A stretch of DNA of 64,000 nucleotides from Pirellulales bacterium (GTDB lineage: Bacteria > Planctomycetota > Planctomycetia > Pirellulales > JANQPP01). The notes below the pieces were generated by a model. The model was not told the DNA's origin. It was given only the letters and a program-made list of their open reading frames with translations, and searched no databases. Below are positions 36,875 to 47,379 of this stretch, piece by piece (position 1 is the first letter of the stretch; every line of letters begins with the position of its first letter). A program made the position numbers and the translations under genes. The stretch is from the NCBI GenBank assembly GCA_028289405.1, contig JANQPP010000127.1:53822-117821 (forward strand). Reading direction: 5' to 3'.

Positions 36875-38353
36875 TCAATCCGCCTCGGTCGTGGCTTCAG
36901 CCGGTTTGTTCCACGGCGGAGTGACCTGGTCCCAGCAAGGATTATTCAAGGTCATGTCCATGTCGCGGGCGAAGATGGCGAAGCCGTCGTATCCGTGGTA
37001 GGGGCCCGAATAATCCCAAGAGTGCATCTGGCGGAAGGGGATACCCATCTTCTGAAAGATGTACTTCTCCTTGATCCCCGAGCCGATTAAGTCGGGTTTA
37101 ATCCGCTTGGCGAACTCTTCAAATTCGTAGCCGGTGACGTCGTCGTAGATGAGCGTGGCATTGCCCATCTCCTTGATCGTGCGGTCGTAGTCGTCGTTGT
37201 GGCCGAATTCATAGCCGGTTCCGACGACTTCCATCCCTAGATCCTCGTACGCACCGATCGTGTGACGGGGACGGAGCCCGCCGACGAATAGCATCACGCG
37301 CTTACCTTTGAGCCGCGGTACGTACTTTTCTTGGATGGCGTCCATCTCAGGCTTGTACTTTTCAATAACTCGCTCGGCACCTTCCTTGATCTTGTCATCG
37401 AAGAAGCTGGCAATCTTCCGCAACGACTCGTTGATCTTGGTCGGACCGAAAAAATTGTATTCCATCCAGGGAATACCGTACTTTTCCTCCATGTGCCGCG
37501 AGATGTAGTTCATCGACCGGTAACAGTGGAGCAGGTTGAGCTTGACCCTGGGCGTGTTTTCGAGCTCGGCCAACGTGCCGTCGCCCGACCACTGGGCCAC
37601 GACCCGCAGGCCCATTTCTTCGAGCAAAATGCGGCTCGACCAGGCGTCACCACCGATGTTGTAGTCACCGATGACGGAGACGTCGTACGGGCCGGGTTCG
37701 TAATTGGTGCCTTTGGCCCCTTCGCCGTCTTTGAAGACCCAATCGCGAATCGAGTCGTTGGCAATGTGGTGGCCGAGTGACTGCGACACTCCGCGGAAAC
37801 CTTCACACCGGACGGGCACGACCGTCTTGCCGATCTCCGCGGACTTCTTCTTCGAGACCGCTTCGATGTCGTCGCCAATCAAACCAATGGGGCACTCGGA
37901 CTGGACGCTAATTCCTTTATTGAGCGGGAACAGCGTTTCGACTTCGTCGATCAGCTTGGCGAGTTTCTTGTCGCCGCCAAAGACAATGTCCTTTTCCTGG
38001 AAGTCCGAGGTAAAGTTCATCGTGACGAACGTGTTCACGCCAGTCGTGCCGATGTAGTAATTGCGTCGTCCGGCACGGCTGTACTGGCCGCATCCGACCG
38101 GGCCATGGCTGATGTGAATCATGTCCTTGATCGGACCCCACACGACCCCCTTTGAGCCTGCGTAGGCACAGCCGCGGATGGTCATCACGCCCGGCAGCGA
38201 CTTCTTATTGCTGGTAATGCATTTTTTTGACTGTTCCACCTCATGATCATTAGTCGTGAGATGTTTCGCCCGGTCTTTCTGAGCCTTTTCCGGGTAGATT
38301 TCCAGGACCTCTTGGATCAAAGCTTCGGTTTCGTTACGTGTCATAACAGCCAT
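36875..38353 (-). CDS. nifD: Nitrogenase MoFe protein alpha chain NifD
   Basis: 492 residues. Cys62, Cys88 and Cys154 ([28 protein letters not shown]) are the P-cluster ligands at Azotobacter numbering. Gln191 and His195 (GVSQSLGHH) line the active site. Cys277 (LLHCYRSM) and His444 ([10 protein letters not shown]) ligate FeMo-co. These features and the length mark a functional molybdenum nitrogenase rather than a vanadium or iron-only enzyme or a NifD-like protein. The gene follows nifH by 166 bases. Confidence 0.98.
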   Translation of the reverse strand: MAVMTRNETEALIQEVLEIYPEKAQKDRAKHLTTNDHEVEQSKKCITSNKKSLPGVMTIRGCAYAGSKGVVWGPIKDMIHISHGPVGCGQYSRAGRRNYYIGTTGVNTFVTMNFTSDFQEKDIVFGGDKKLAKLIDEVETLFPLNKGISVQSECPIGLIGDDIEAVSKKKSAEIGKTVVPVRCEGFRGVSQSLGHHIANDSIRDWVFKDGEGAKGTNYEPGPYDVSVIGDYNIGGDAWSSRILLEEMGLRVVAQWSGDGTLAELENTPRVKLNLLHCYRSMNYISRHMEEKYGIPWMEYNFFGPTKINESLRKIASFFDDKIKEGAERVIEKYKPEMDAIQEKYVPRLKGKRVMLFVGGLRPRHTIGAYEDLGMEVVGTGYEFGHNDDYDRTIKEMGNATLIYDDVTGYEFEEFAKRIKPDLIGSGIKEKYIFQKMGIPFRQMHSWDYSGPYHGYDGFAIFARDMDMTLNNPCWDQVTPPWNKPAEATTEAD

Positions 38354-38476
38354 TTGAATTACTCCAGATTGATCGCCTTTGGCCCCAAGCCCGAAGGCCC
38401 GGGGATTTGCTTGAGGCCCGTCCCACTCCCAGCCTAGGGCGATGGAGAGCCGACAGCGGCGGGCGCGTGTTCACGT

Positions 38477-38504
38477 CCTGCCCGCCGGCATGGTTGCCGG
38501 CAGG
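38477..38504 (-). promoter_or_regulatory. Stable hairpin in the nifH-nifD spacer
   Basis: The core arms GCCGGCA (38484-38490) and TGCCGGC (38495-38501) pair perfectly, and CCTGCC and AGG extend the stem. There is no T-run. Such elements often protect the nifH transcript and give NifH excess over NifDK. Confidence 0.6.
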
Positions 38505-38519
38505 CGCCTTTCCTTTGAC

Positions 38520-39557
<1,038 letters not shown>

Positions 39558-39592
39558 CTAAAAAACAGGGGGTGTGGCATCGTGTCGTATTC

Positions 39593-39608
39593 TGTGTCCA
39601 TTGCGACA
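39593..39608. promoter_or_regulatory. NifA upstream activator site between nifH and the SIR2-like gene
   Basis: TGT-GTCCATTGCG-ACA is a perfect TGT-N10-ACA. It lies 70 bases from the nifH promoter and about 104 bases from the divergent promoter at 39712, and could serve both. Confidence 0.78.
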
Positions 39609-39711
39609 AACCCGGGCAAACTGTACGACACTCGCCACCTCATGGACGTTTGGTGGCACGCGATCAGTCGGCGTGCCACGACAGATTGCGCGTCACGCTA
39701 AGGCGATTGCT

Positions 39712-39726
39712 CGGCACATTAATTGC
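39712..39726 (+). promoter_or_regulatory. Sigma-54 promoter of the SIR2-like gene
   Basis: CGGCAC-ATTAA-TTGC matches the -24/-12 consensus except for the first base (the same deviation as at nifU), with GG-N10-GC spacing. It lies 97 bases before the ATG at 39823. Confidence 0.68.
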
Positions 39727-39822
39727 GGTTCCTCGACAGCGCAGCCATGTCGTGGAACGCCGCACGCTGCAGGCGTCAGGCGACTTTCACAAATCGTGGG
39801 TCAGGTAATCGAGGACAAGAAA

Positions 39823-40683
39823 ATGGGTCCGGTCGACTTATCGCACATTGTTTCTGGCATTTGTTCTGGAGAAATCATTCCCTACTTGGGACCCGAGGCC
39901 CTGGCGGGAGTTGTCCATTCAGAAACCGGGGAGCCTATTCCCGCCGATAGCGAAAGTCTGATCTTGGCGATGAATGGCGGTAAGCCGATGGCACCAAAGC
40001 TAATGTATGAGTTCCCGCGGGCTGCAATGAACCTAGAGCTCAAAAAGGGCCGCTCGTTCGTGAATCGATTCTTGGAGCAAACCTACTCTCATGGATGCTG
40101 GTCACTCTCGCCGCTTCACCAAGCGCTGGCCGATGCGCGAATCCCTTACATTGTCGATGTCAATCGAGACACGCAGTTGCAGGACCTGTACGCCGATCGA
40201 CCGCACGTGTTGGTCGTGGGCATTGCTCGGATCGGCGGCACGGACTATCGCTTCAAGGTTTTTCGATGCGTCGAGGGCGAGTACATCGAAATAGACCAGG
40301 CAGAGGTTTCCGACAATGAGGCGATACTATTCAAGCCAATGGGCACGCCCGACCCATCCCCCATATTCATCGCCTCGGACGCCGATTACGTGGACTACAT
40401 CACCGAGCTGATGGGAGGATTCGCCGTGCCAGACTTCATCAAGGAGCGGCGGCTGGGAAAACGTTACGTGAGCCTGGGGCTGCGCTACACCCGTGACACC
40501 GAGCGCATGGTCTTCTCCGACTTGATCTACGGAGCTGCCGCAAACCCGGCCGGTTGGGCAATTATCGAGGAGCCAACGCCGAAAGAACGCCGCTTTTGTG
40601 CATCCAAACGGATGGAGATTCTTGAGTCCTCGTTGGACGCGGTCTTGCGGGACATGTCGAAGAACATCACCGCTTCCTCGTGA
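39823..40683 (+). CDS. SIR2-like domain protein in the nif cluster
   Basis: 286 residues from the ATG at 39823, preceded by GAGGACAAGAAA. The open frame runs up to 39574, but that part covers the promoter region and has no similarity. GEIIPYLGPEALAGV near the start resembles the first strand-loop of SIR2-like (NAD-binding) domains. SPLHQALADARIPYIVDVNRDTQL and the C-terminal FSDLIYGAAANPAGW complete a SIR2_2-type pattern. Related genes sit beside nifB or nifH in some proteobacterial clusters. Its activity is unknown. It is transcribed away from nifH, toward nifB, behind its own sigma-54 promoter, so it looks like a NifA-regulated gene. Confidence 0.78.
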   Translation: MGPVDLSHIVSGICSGEIIPYLGPEALAGVVHSETGEPIPADSESLILAMNGGKPMAPKLMYEFPRAAMNLELKKGRSFVNRFLEQTYSHGCWSLSPLHQALADARIPYIVDVNRDTQLQDLYADRPHVLVVGIARIGGTDYRFKVFRCVEGEYIEIDQAEVSDNEAILFKPMGTPDPSPIFIASDADYVDYITELMGGFAVPDFIKERRLGKRYVSLGLRYTRDTERMVFSDLIYGAAANPAGWAIIEEPTPKERRFCASKRMEILESSLDAVLRDMSKNITASS

Positions 40684-40686
40684 GAC

Positions 40687-40702
40687 TGTCGGATTGGATA
40701 CA
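40687..40702 (+). promoter_or_regulatory. NifA upstream activator site of nifB
   Basis: TGT-CGGATTGGAT-ACA, a perfect TGT-N10-ACA, starts three bases past the stop of the SIR2-like gene and lies 105 bases before the nifB promoter. Confidence 0.78.
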
Positions 40703-40807
40703 AAGCGACGATGCGCCGTGTTCCCTAGCCGACAAGCGGCTAACGAGGCAGCGGTCATTCGTCCTTAGTTTCTAGGGTACTTGGTGATTTCGTCATGGCG
40801 GATGTCT

Positions 40808-40822
40808 TGGCACGGAGATTGC
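40808..40822 (+). promoter_or_regulatory. Sigma-54 promoter of nifB
   Basis: TGGCAC-GGAGA-TTGC, a perfect -24/-12 match, 63 bases before the nifB ATG. A small hairpin (TAGCCG...CGGCTA, 40726-40742) lies between it and the NifA site. Confidence 0.88.
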
Positions 40823-40885
40823 TAAACGGCGTTACGGTCCGGAGGTCAATATATCTGCCGCATGACAATTAACCGGAGAAGTCAC

Positions 40886-42385
40886 ATGTCGTTGGATCTA
40901 AAAGTGCTTGGAAACACGGCGGAGAACCATGCACCCCAGGGGGGGTGTTCCGCGGGATCCTGCGGTAGCACCGACGATCAACTCTCCCATCTGCCGGAGA
41001 GTGTGCGGCAACGCGTCTTCAACCATCCTTGTTACTCCGAGCAAGCGCATCACCACTTTGCCCGCATGCACGTGGCCGTGGCTCCGGCCTGCAACATTCA
41101 ATGCAATTATTGCAATCGAAAGTATGACTGTGCCAACGAGTCTCGTCCCGGCGTGGTTTCCGAGCTGCTTACGCCAAAACAGGCAGTCAAGAAGACGATG
41201 GCCGTGGCGGCCAACATCCCGCAAATGACGGTGTTGGGAATCGCCGGCCCCGGCGACCCGCTAGCCAATCCCAATCGCACATTCACGACATTTCGAAAAC
41301 TCTCGGAACAAGCTCCCGATATCAAGCTCTGCGTCTCGACCAACGGACTGGCACTTCCAGACTACGCGGATGAACTAACAAAACATAACATCGATCATGT
41401 CACTATCACGATGAATTGCATCGATCCCGAGATCGGTGCCAAGATCTATCCATGGATCTATTGGGAAAACAAGCGAATTCGTGGTGCCGAGGGCGCCCGC
41501 ATTCTCATCGAGCGCCAACAGCGGGGACTTGAGATGCTCGTTGAACGGGACATCTTGGTCAAAGTCAATTCGGTGATGATTCCCGGTGTCAACGACATGC
41601 ATCTGGCCGAAGTGAGCCGCATCGTGAAGCAAAAAGGTGCATTTCTGCACAACGTGATGCCGCTCATCGCCGAAGCGGAACACGGAACTTACTTTGGCCT
41701 GATGGGCCAACGCGGCCCCACGCCACCAGAATTGCAGGCTCTGCAAGACGAATGTTCTGGTGACATGAACATGATGCGGCATTGCCGCCAGTGCCGTGCT
41801 GATGCGGTTGGCCTTCTGGGCGAAGACCGTGGTGCCGAATTCACCATGGACAAGATCGAAGAAATGGAAATCGACTACCCGGCCGCCATGGAACGACGAA
41901 AAAAGCTCCATGACGCGATCCATGCTGAGCTCAACGCGAACGGCAATCAACACACTAACCTGACTAGCGACGGCGGAATTCCCGAAGGAACCCGTCCCAT
42001 ATTGATGGCGGTCGCCTCGCAAGGCGGCGGACTGGTGAATCAGCACTTCGGCCACGCCAAGGAATTTCTCATCTATGAGGCATCTCCCTCCGGAGTACGG
42101 TTTATCAGCCACCGAAAGACCGACCTTTACTGTACGGGCGGAGACACCTGTGGCGACGGTGATTCCATCTTGCGCGAGATTATCCAGGCGCTCGAGGGCT
42201 GCGAAGTCGTCCTCTGCTCAAAGATCGGCTACGAACCTTGGGAATTGCTCGAAGAAGCGGGGATTCAACCCAACGGTGAGCATGCCATGGTAAAAATCGA
42301 GGAAGCCGTTTGGAGCGTATATTCGGAAATGCATAAGGCGGGAAAGCTGGCCGAAAAGAAGGTAAGGCTTCAAGCCTCCGCTTAG
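40886..42385 (+). CDS. nifB: FeMo-cofactor biosynthesis radical SAM protein NifB
   Basis: This enzyme makes the carbide-containing [8Fe-9S-C] NifB-co from two [4Fe-4S] clusters and SAM. 499 residues from the ATG at 40886 (GGAGAA upstream). The radical-SAM motif is Cys69-x3-Cys73-x2-Cys76 in CNIQCNYC. Further conserved elements are [32 protein letters not shown] and, from about residue 370, a fused NifX-like domain ([23 protein letters not shown]). That two-domain layout is usual in bacteria. An FdxN-type ferredoxin gene follows 26 bases downstream. A sigma-54 promoter with its own NifA site precedes it. Confidence 0.97.
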   Translation: MSLDLKVLGNTAENHAPQGGCSAGSCGSTDDQLSHLPESVRQRVFNHPCYSEQAHHHFARMHVAVAPACNIQCNYCNRKYDCANESRPGVVSELLTPKQAVKKTMAVAANIPQMTVLGIAGPGDPLANPNRTFTTFRKLSEQAPDIKLCVSTNGLALPDYADELTKHNIDHVTITMNCIDPEIGAKIYPWIYWENKRIRGAEGARILIERQQRGLEMLVERDILVKVNSVMIPGVNDMHLAEVSRIVKQKGAFLHNVMPLIAEAEHGTYFGLMGQRGPTPPELQALQDECSGDMNMMRHCRQCRADAVGLLGEDRGAEFTMDKIEEMEIDYPAAMERRKKLHDAIHAELNANGNQHTNLTSDGGIPEGTRPILMAVASQGGGLVNQHFGHAKEFLIYEASPSGVRFISHRKTDLYCTGGDTCGDGDSILREIIQALEGCEVVLCSKIGYEPWELLEEAGIQPNGEHAMVKIEEAVWSVYSEMHKAGKLAEKKVRLQASA

Positions 42386-42411
42386 CCGGATCAGCAGAAA
42401 GACGTAATTCC

Positions 42412-42675
42412 ATGGCCCTGGCAATCATAGACAAATGCGTCAACTGTCATGCATGCCAAATGGTATGCCCTACGGGATCGATTCGCAAAGGCAAAAATGA
42501 TCTTCATTTCATGATTAATCAAGACACGTGTACCGAGTGTGAGGGATCGTACGATAATCCGCAGTGTTCGAGCATTTGCCCCGTTGAGTGTGCCATCGTC
42601 GACGGCGACGGAGAGCCGATGAACCCATACGGGTCATTGACTGGCCTGCCGATTGAAAAGGCCGTGTTGGTATAG
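42412..42675 (+). CDS. fdxN: FdxN-type 2x[4Fe-4S] ferredoxin
   Basis: 87 residues. Motifs are CVNCHACQMVCP and CTECEGSYDNPQCSSICP with the long second spacing of FdxN. A C-terminal tail (NPYGSLTGLPIEKAVLV) follows. FdxN ferredoxins are the usual electron donors to NifB and are encoded directly after it, as here. It is likely in the nifB operon. Repeat family 1 copy C begins 48 bases after the stop. Confidence 0.9.
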   Translation: MALAIIDKCVNCHACQMVCPTGSIRKGKNDLHFMINQDTCTECEGSYDNPQCSSICPVECAIVDGDGEPMNPYGSLTGLPIEKAVLV

Positions 42676-42722
42676 TACGTTGATCCATCCTCTTCTCGGA
42701 GCATCACCGATCTTCCAGGGAG

Positions 42723-42830
42723 CCTTAAAGCCAACGGGCAAAACCTACGCTGACTTTCCTCCAGCGGCGTTTCATGGCCGCTGGACGCGCAATTTCGCGG
42801 ATGCCGAGGTAATTTGTCCCCAAGCTCTTA
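42723..42830 (+). repeat. Dispersed repeat family 1, copy C
   Basis: CCTTAAAGCCAACGGGC to CAAGCTCTTA. The central palindrome is best preserved here: TCCAGCGGC, a spacer TTTCAT, then GCCGCTGGA. The plus frame reads LKPTGKTYADF...FHGRW...NFADAEV. It lies between fdxN and the small gene at 42869 and is inverted relative to copy D. Confidence 0.8.
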
Positions 42831-42868
42831 CAACACGAACTTTCCCCCTGTTACTACGGGCGTCGTCA

Positions 42869-43240
42869 ATGACCACCATGAACATAACCAGTGCGGTACG
42901 TCTTGAAGACGCGCCGAAATCTACTACCGTCGCGTGCGATCACGACGCCACCGGACAATGCGCTTTTTCTCAGGTCGAAACCGTCTTGCAGGAAATCCCG
43001 GGCCCGATCGCGACCGACCGTCTGCTGATCGTTCACGTGGAACGATGCGACGGCGGGGCACTTTTGTTGCGGCAGCAGAATCGTGCGCCGGGAATTGGCT
43101 GGTTCACGCAGAGTAGTGTTGAAATCAACGCTGGCCAGCTTGGTCCTTTGCGGTTGGCACTTCAGGCAGCTCCGCCATTGACGTCCATCGGTGGGCAACA
43201 TTTCAGCGACGGTCGACCGAGATTGAAAGTGGTCTCCTGA
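42869..43240 (+). CDS. Hypothetical protein, planctomycete type, bracketed by inverted repeats
   Basis: 123 residues from the ATG at 42869; the ATG at 42878 is an alternative. The open frame extends upstream through repeat copy C but is unlikely to be translated there. The segment LLRQQNRAPGIGWFTQSSVEINAGQLGPLRLALQ resembles the short planctomycete proteins with an 'xxIGWFTQSxVxLxxxQ' core that I recall from this phylum. No signal peptide or known domain is seen. Copies C and D of repeat family 1 flank it in opposite orientations, as if it travelled or was inserted as a unit between fdxN and the ferritin gene. Confidence 0.6.
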   Translation: MTTMNITSAVRLEDAPKSTTVACDHDATGQCAFSQVETVLQEIPGPIATDRLLIVHVERCDGGALLLRQQNRAPGIGWFTQSSVEINAGQLGPLRLALQAAPPLTSIGGQHFSDGRPRLKVVS

Positions 43241-43311
43241 TCGCGAAAATCGGTCTGGGGCCGTTTCGCGAGCCGGCACTTGTAGTGTGTAAGGAGCCGT
43301 AGCGGTTGAGA

Positions 43312-43424
43312 ATAAGAGCCTGGGGACAAAACACCTCAGCATCCGCGAGATTGGGCGTGCGGCGGCCGTGAAACGCCGCTGGACAAAGTTCAGAGAATGT
43401 TTTGTCCGTTGGCTTTAAGAGTAA
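43312..43424 (-). repeat. Dispersed repeat family 1, copy D
   Basis: On the minus strand this runs from TTACTCTTAAAGCCAACGG to GGCTCTTATT. It has the palindrome GTCCAGCGGCG...CGGCCGCCG and the right block CTCGCGGATGCTGAGG. The translated frame is LKPTDKTFSEL...FHGRR...NLADAEV. It is inverted relative to copy C. Confidence 0.78.
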
Positions 43425-43531
43425 CTGGCGTTGTCCGGCGTGCTGGCCTTAGAGATGGGTTTGCCTGGGCGCCGTTGGTTTGCGCCGCCCCGGGAAGTGA
43501 TGAGCCTCGGGCGGCGTGCTTTTCGCCTGTG

Positions 43532-43993
43532 CTATCCAACCTTGGAAGCCGCTTCGTGTTCTGCGGCCGAGTCGATGTGGTGCTCCCGCACGATCATCGT
43601 CAATTCATCGACGCCGTCCTGCTCCTGCAGGAGGATCTCTTCAAGCAGCACAACCAACGCTCGGTCGACGCCGTCAGCCATTGAGAGCGCCTCGGTATAG
43701 AGATTAACAGCGGTTTGCTCGAAATCGAGACTATGGGATAACATTTCGGCCAGTCTGCTGGTTTGCTTGATCGGATCACGCTCCACGGTGGGTACTCCCC
43801 CATAGGCAGAGATCTTTTCACCGATCGTTTGAGCATGTCGGAACGACTCTTCCGCACTTTCCTTGAACCGAGTGGAGTAGACCTCGCGCCAATTGCCGGC
43901 GAGCACGAAGCCATACTGGGAGTACTGCGATACGCCGGTCCACTCCCAGCGTAATATGTCATTGAGCTTTTCAATCAACTCCGGTGTGGCCAT
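43532..43993 (-). CDS. Ferritin-like / bacterioferritin-family protein
   Basis: 153 residues from the ATG at 43993 (AGGAGA upstream). It is a four-helix ferritin-like fold with ELIEKLNDILRWEWTGVSQYSQYGF as helix 1 and SAEESFRHAQTIGEKISAYGGVP as helix 2, supplying E-x-x-H-type iron ligands. FEQTAVNLYTEAL is in helix 3 and LEEILLQEQDGVDELTMIV in helix 4. It resembles the bacterioferritins found beside nif genes, which are thought to store iron for the iron-rich nitrogenase. It lies between repeat copy D and nifA, on the same strand as nifA. Confidence 0.8.
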   Translation of the reverse strand: MATPELIEKLNDILRWEWTGVSQYSQYGFVLAGNWREVYSTRFKESAEESFRHAQTIGEKISAYGGVPTVERDPIKQTSRLAEMLSHSLDFEQTAVNLYTEALSMADGVDRALVVLLEEILLQEQDGVDELTMIVREHHIDSAAEHEAASKVG

Positions 43994-44166
43994 CAATTCA
44001 TCTCCTATTCTGTTGGAAAGAAAGTTGCGAAGCACTGTGCCTCGCGTTCGTTGGTACACGGCGGCTGCGAAGCCGCGAACTCCATTCTGTTCTAAAGGAA
44101 TAAATCACTACATACTGCGCGAATTTCGGCGTTCATCGACCGTGAATCGCCAACCGCTAAGCGGAA

Positions 44167-44193
44167 CAGAAGGTTGTGTCCGTTGGCTTTGAG
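44167..44193 (-). repeat. Partial copy of repeat family 1 (left end only)
   Basis: On the minus strand CTCAAAGCCAACGGACACAA matches the left block of the family, and the similarity ends after about 25 bases. It lies between the ferritin-like gene and the end of nifA. Confidence 0.5.
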
Positions 44194-44226
44194 CTTTCGA
44201 TGAATCCCGGATGATGCCACCAAAAA

Positions 44227-45816
44227 TCAAATCCTCCGAACCTTGATGTCAAAGGTCTGGATGCGATAGGCGATTTGCCGAGCCGACATGCCGAGGAGTC
44301 TGGCCGCCTTTGCCTGCACCCACCCGCAGTGCTCCAGTGCGGCGACAATCCTTTCCCTTTCATCCAGATCTGGATCGTTGAAATTAGTGGGAGTTTCGAC
44401 GAGCGTCCCACCGCGGGACATGATGCGATCCTCCATTCCCGTGAGGACGATCACGTCGCGGTCGATTACGTTGTCCGGAGCCAAAATGGCTGCTCGTTCC
44501 AAGCAGTTCTCGAGTTCCCTCACGTTTCCTGGCCAATCGTACCGCATTAGCAACCTCACGCCACATTCGGTGAGAGAGAGCTGTCGTCCCTGGCGATCGG
44601 AAATCCGACTGAGTAAGTGTTGTGCCAAATCTGGCAGATCTTCGATTCTGCCTCGCAACGGTGGCATGTAGATTGGCATCACGTTCAGCCGGTAATACAA
44701 ATCCTCGCGGAAGCTCCCCGACTCGACGTCCGCCTCCAGATCTCGATTCGTGGCCGCAATTACGCGGACATCCACGCTGCGTGTGGTGGAACTTCCGACC
44801 CGTTCGAATTCGCCTTCCTGGAGTATTCTCAGCAACTTGGCCTGAAATCCTGCTGAGATTTCTCCAATTTCATCCAGAAATAGCGTACCACCATTGGCCT
44901 GCTCAAATCGTCCGCAGCGGTCATCCAGCGCTCCGGTAAACGCGCCTTTCTCGTGGCCGAAGAGCTCCGATTCAAGTAGCTGGTCGGAGAGCGCGGCAGC
45001 GTTTAATTTCACGAACGGCTGGTCTGCGCGGGGAGAGTTGTAGTGGATGGCATGCGCAACAAGTTCCTTGCCAGTACCCGACTCGCCACGAATGAGCACC
45101 GTAGTGGTCCATTTCGCCACCGCACGGACCTGGTCGAACACGCGCTTCATTGGAGCCGAATGGCCGACGATGTTCTCAAAGCCAAACTGTCGGCTAACCT
45201 GGCGACGAAGCCGGTCACGCTCGGCGGTCAGGTAACGCCTTTCCTGTACCAAATTCCAGGAGAGCTTAACAACCTGGCCAGCGAAGTTGGCGAACATCTC
45301 GAGGAACCTCGCCTGTTCTTCGAGTCGGTCGAGTGAGTCAACCGTCGGTTGAGCTGCCAATACTCCGATGGTGTCATTGCCGATCCGAATCGGCACGCCA
45401 ATAAACGGAAGGCAGGAATCATAGATTCTCAATTTGTCCGCGAAGCGCGGTTCGTCACGCAGCCGTGGTACGATGATGGTTCGACCGTTCTGGAAAGTGG
45501 TCCCAACAATCCCTTCTCCCGGTCGATAAGTTATTTCCCGCGTAGGCTCCGCCGTGCCTTCGCCGTGCAGCAACTGAAGGATCAAATCCCCCGTGTCAGG
45601 CTCCACGATCGTCACCATGCCACGATCCAAGCCACCCTGGGTCTGCAATTGATGCAGTACGTTCTGCAAAGTTTCCCGCATATCACTCGAATCAGCCATC
45701 GTTTGGCTAACCCGATAAACTGCGTCCAGTTCCAGGGTGACTGGGCATTGCTTGCAGTCGACGATCTCCGTGAATGATCGGTTCATAAGCGTCGTGGCGG
45801 AGACTTGGTTTCCCAT
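44227..45816 (-). CDS. nifA: Nif-specific transcriptional activator NifA
   Basis: 529 residues: a GAF sensor domain (about 30-190), a sigma-54-interacting AAA+ domain with Walker A GESGTGKE (244-251), the sigma-54 contact loop GAFTGA (291-296) and Walker [11 protein letters not shown]-terminal Fis-type helix-turn-helix (about 486-529, [22 protein letters not shown]) follows. It activates the -24/-12 promoters found upstream of nifH, nifB, nifU and the SIR2-like gene. The Cys-x4-Cys linker of oxygen-sensitive alphaproteobacterial NifA is absent. An N-terminal C-x2-C (DCKQCP) is present instead. No nifL is encoded nearby. Confidence 0.95.
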   Translation of the reverse strand: MGNQVSATTLMNRSFTEIVDCKQCPVTLELDAVYRVSQTMADSSDMRETLQNVLHQLQTQGGLDRGMVTIVEPDTGDLILQLLHGEGTAEPTREITYRPGEGIVGTTFQNGRTIIVPRLRDEPRFADKLRIYDSCLPFIGVPIRIGNDTIGVLAAQPTVDSLDRLEEQARFLEMFANFAGQVVKLSWNLVQERRYLTAERDRLRRQVSRQFGFENIVGHSAPMKRVFDQVRAVAKWTTTVLIRGESGTGKELVAHAIHYNSPRADQPFVKLNAAALSDQLLESELFGHEKGAFTGALDDRCGRFEQANGGTLFLDEIGEISAGFQAKLLRILQEGEFERVGSSTTRSVDVRVIAATNRDLEADVESGSFREDLYYRLNVMPIYMPPLRGRIEDLPDLAQHLLSRISDRQGRQLSLTECGVRLLMRYDWPGNVRELENCLERAAILAPDNVIDRDVIVLTGMEDRIMSRGGTLVETPTNFNDPDLDERERIVAALEHCGWVQAKAARLLGMSARQIAYRIQTFDIKVRRI

Positions 45817-46600
45817 TCAAGAGATCGGGCCGACCGAATGTCGGAAAACGCTAACGCCTAGCGCCGGCCTTTCCTGGGCCTAAATTTGCAGTCACCGCCG
45901 AACTGCTCTGACACCTGTGGTTCCGAAAACATGTAGCAAATGCCGCGCCGAAAAGTCGAGCAGGGGTTATTTTTCGTCACGGTATGCGAAGCAGTCGCCG
46001 ATTTCATCGATCCGCGTCCATAACGGTAGCGAGCCGTATGCAGCCGGAACGGGATGGCCACGTACCTGCTCGCGAAATGTGCAGCGTGTGCCGCGCCGTC
46101 CAACAAATTGAGCGAGCGTCGCAGACCGAATAGTTGCAGTCGGCTGGATCTGGTCCGTCCCGTTGCCAGACCATGCGTTAGCCATCGCCACCGGATCCGC
46201 CGTAGTTTGACAGTCCGCTAGGCCGCTGCCCACGTGCTCCAGAACCTTTGGCTCACGTGTTGACGCTTGTTCCGGACGGCTCTGATGAAAGGCGTAGCGG
46301 TCAGCATCCAGGAGCACCTTAACGTCTTCGTGGAAATGCAACAGCGCATATCCGTCAAAACTTGCCGAGAGCTCTTCATTCTCCCAATTTTCGGTTACGA
46401 ATCGAAACAGTTGCGTGGCGTTTACTGGCGACCCGGACGGCTCGAGTGTTCTTTGTCAGCTTCGTGTGTTGGCCCTTGGGGAATCGCGATCCCTGCGGGA
46501 GGAAAACCGCGAGACATTGCAGTGGCCAAGAGATAAAATTTGCCCCACAGAAACCACGTACCTGCGTTTGGCTTGAGTGGCCTCAAGGAGAATGAATCGA
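45817..46600. other. Upstream region of nifA, no firm gene
   Basis: About 780 bases. A minus-strand frame of 124 codons (45967-46341) has no recognisable motif and is uncertain. One perfect TGT-N10-ACA (45916-45931) and a poor -24/-12-like match (minus strand, CGGCGC-GGCAT-TTGC, 45936-45950) occur. Their order is wrong for activation of nifA, so I do not call a promoter. Confidence 0.35.
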
Positions 46601-47248
46601 ATGAGCCCAGATGACCTCGATAGTTTCCGCAGGATCGTCGAAGAAGTCGTTGAAGCCGAGGATCCATTCCGTCTGTGGCTTTATTTTGTCGTCATCATCG
46701 TTGCCGCGATCGCGGGATTTTTTTCGAGCTTTGCCAGTAAATACCTGCAGGTCAAAGGCCAGAACCTAGCCACCAAGGAGGACTTCAAGGAGTTGCTTGC
46801 ACAAACTCAGGCAACGACCAAACTCACGGAAGACGTCAAAGCACAAGTCGCCACTCAGAGAGCACTAGACAACGAAATCCGAATGGGGCAATACAAAACG
46901 GCGACGGCCCTTTATGGCAAGCTGGTGGAAATAACCACAAACATCAACCGTATGAAGCATGGTACCGAAGTGCCGGGTTTTATGAACAAAAATGACATCG
47001 TGCCGCTTACGGAAGTTTACGAAGAACTTACGGCAAAACACTTCCTCCTCGGCGATACCTTTTATCAGAACCTAAATGCTCAGGCGAATTTGGCGCTCCA
47101 ACTAGCCAACGTCCCGGCAACAAATAAGGAAGCCAGCCAGGCCAAAGCGATTGAATTCCGTGAACTGCAACAGGAATTCGGCAAGCTGATGATCGCGACG
47201 TTCGGCATCGACGAACTACTCGCTCCACAACGAGAGGAACAAGCGTAA
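46601..47248 (+). CDS. Hypothetical single-pass membrane protein with coiled coil
   Basis: About 215 residues from the ATG at 46601, with AAGGAG about 10 bases upstream. A short acidic N-terminus precedes one membrane helix (WLYFVVIIVAAIAGFFSSF). A long helical cytoplasmic region follows, beginning NLATKEDFKELLAQTQATTKLTEDV. The ATKEDI/F-type motif after a membrane helix is common in small bacterial membrane proteins of unknown role. It belongs to neither the nif nor the PEP-CTERM genes, and its function is not assignable. Confidence 0.65.
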   Translation: MSPDDLDSFRRIVEEVVEAEDPFRLWLYFVVIIVAAIAGFFSSFASKYLQVKGQNLATKEDFKELLAQTQATTKLTEDVKAQVATQRALDNEIRMGQYKTATALYGKLVEITTNINRMKHGTEVPGFMNKNDIVPLTEVYEELTAKHFLLGDTFYQNLNAQANLALQLANVPATNKEASQAKAIEFRELQQEFGKLMIATFGIDELLAPQREEQA

Positions 47249-47379
47249 CGAATCATTTGGCCAGAATGACATCCCGGTTAGCCTGGTTTCAATGGTGTGG
47301 CAACCACTCGGCCTCCGCCGGTTTTCGCTTTATCAAATCTGGAGAGTTGGCCTGGCTTTCTTGCACCAGGGCGCGCGGA

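Noticed and set aside
45916..45950. NifA-autoregulated promoter for nifA
   Set aside because: The TGT-N10-ACA lies between the gene and the weak -24/-12-like box, on the wrong side for activation, and the box has two mismatches at conserved positions.
45967..46341. 124-codon minus-strand ORF upstream of nifA
   Set aside because: No motif, no good start signal and overlapping plus-strand frames of similar length; not supportable.
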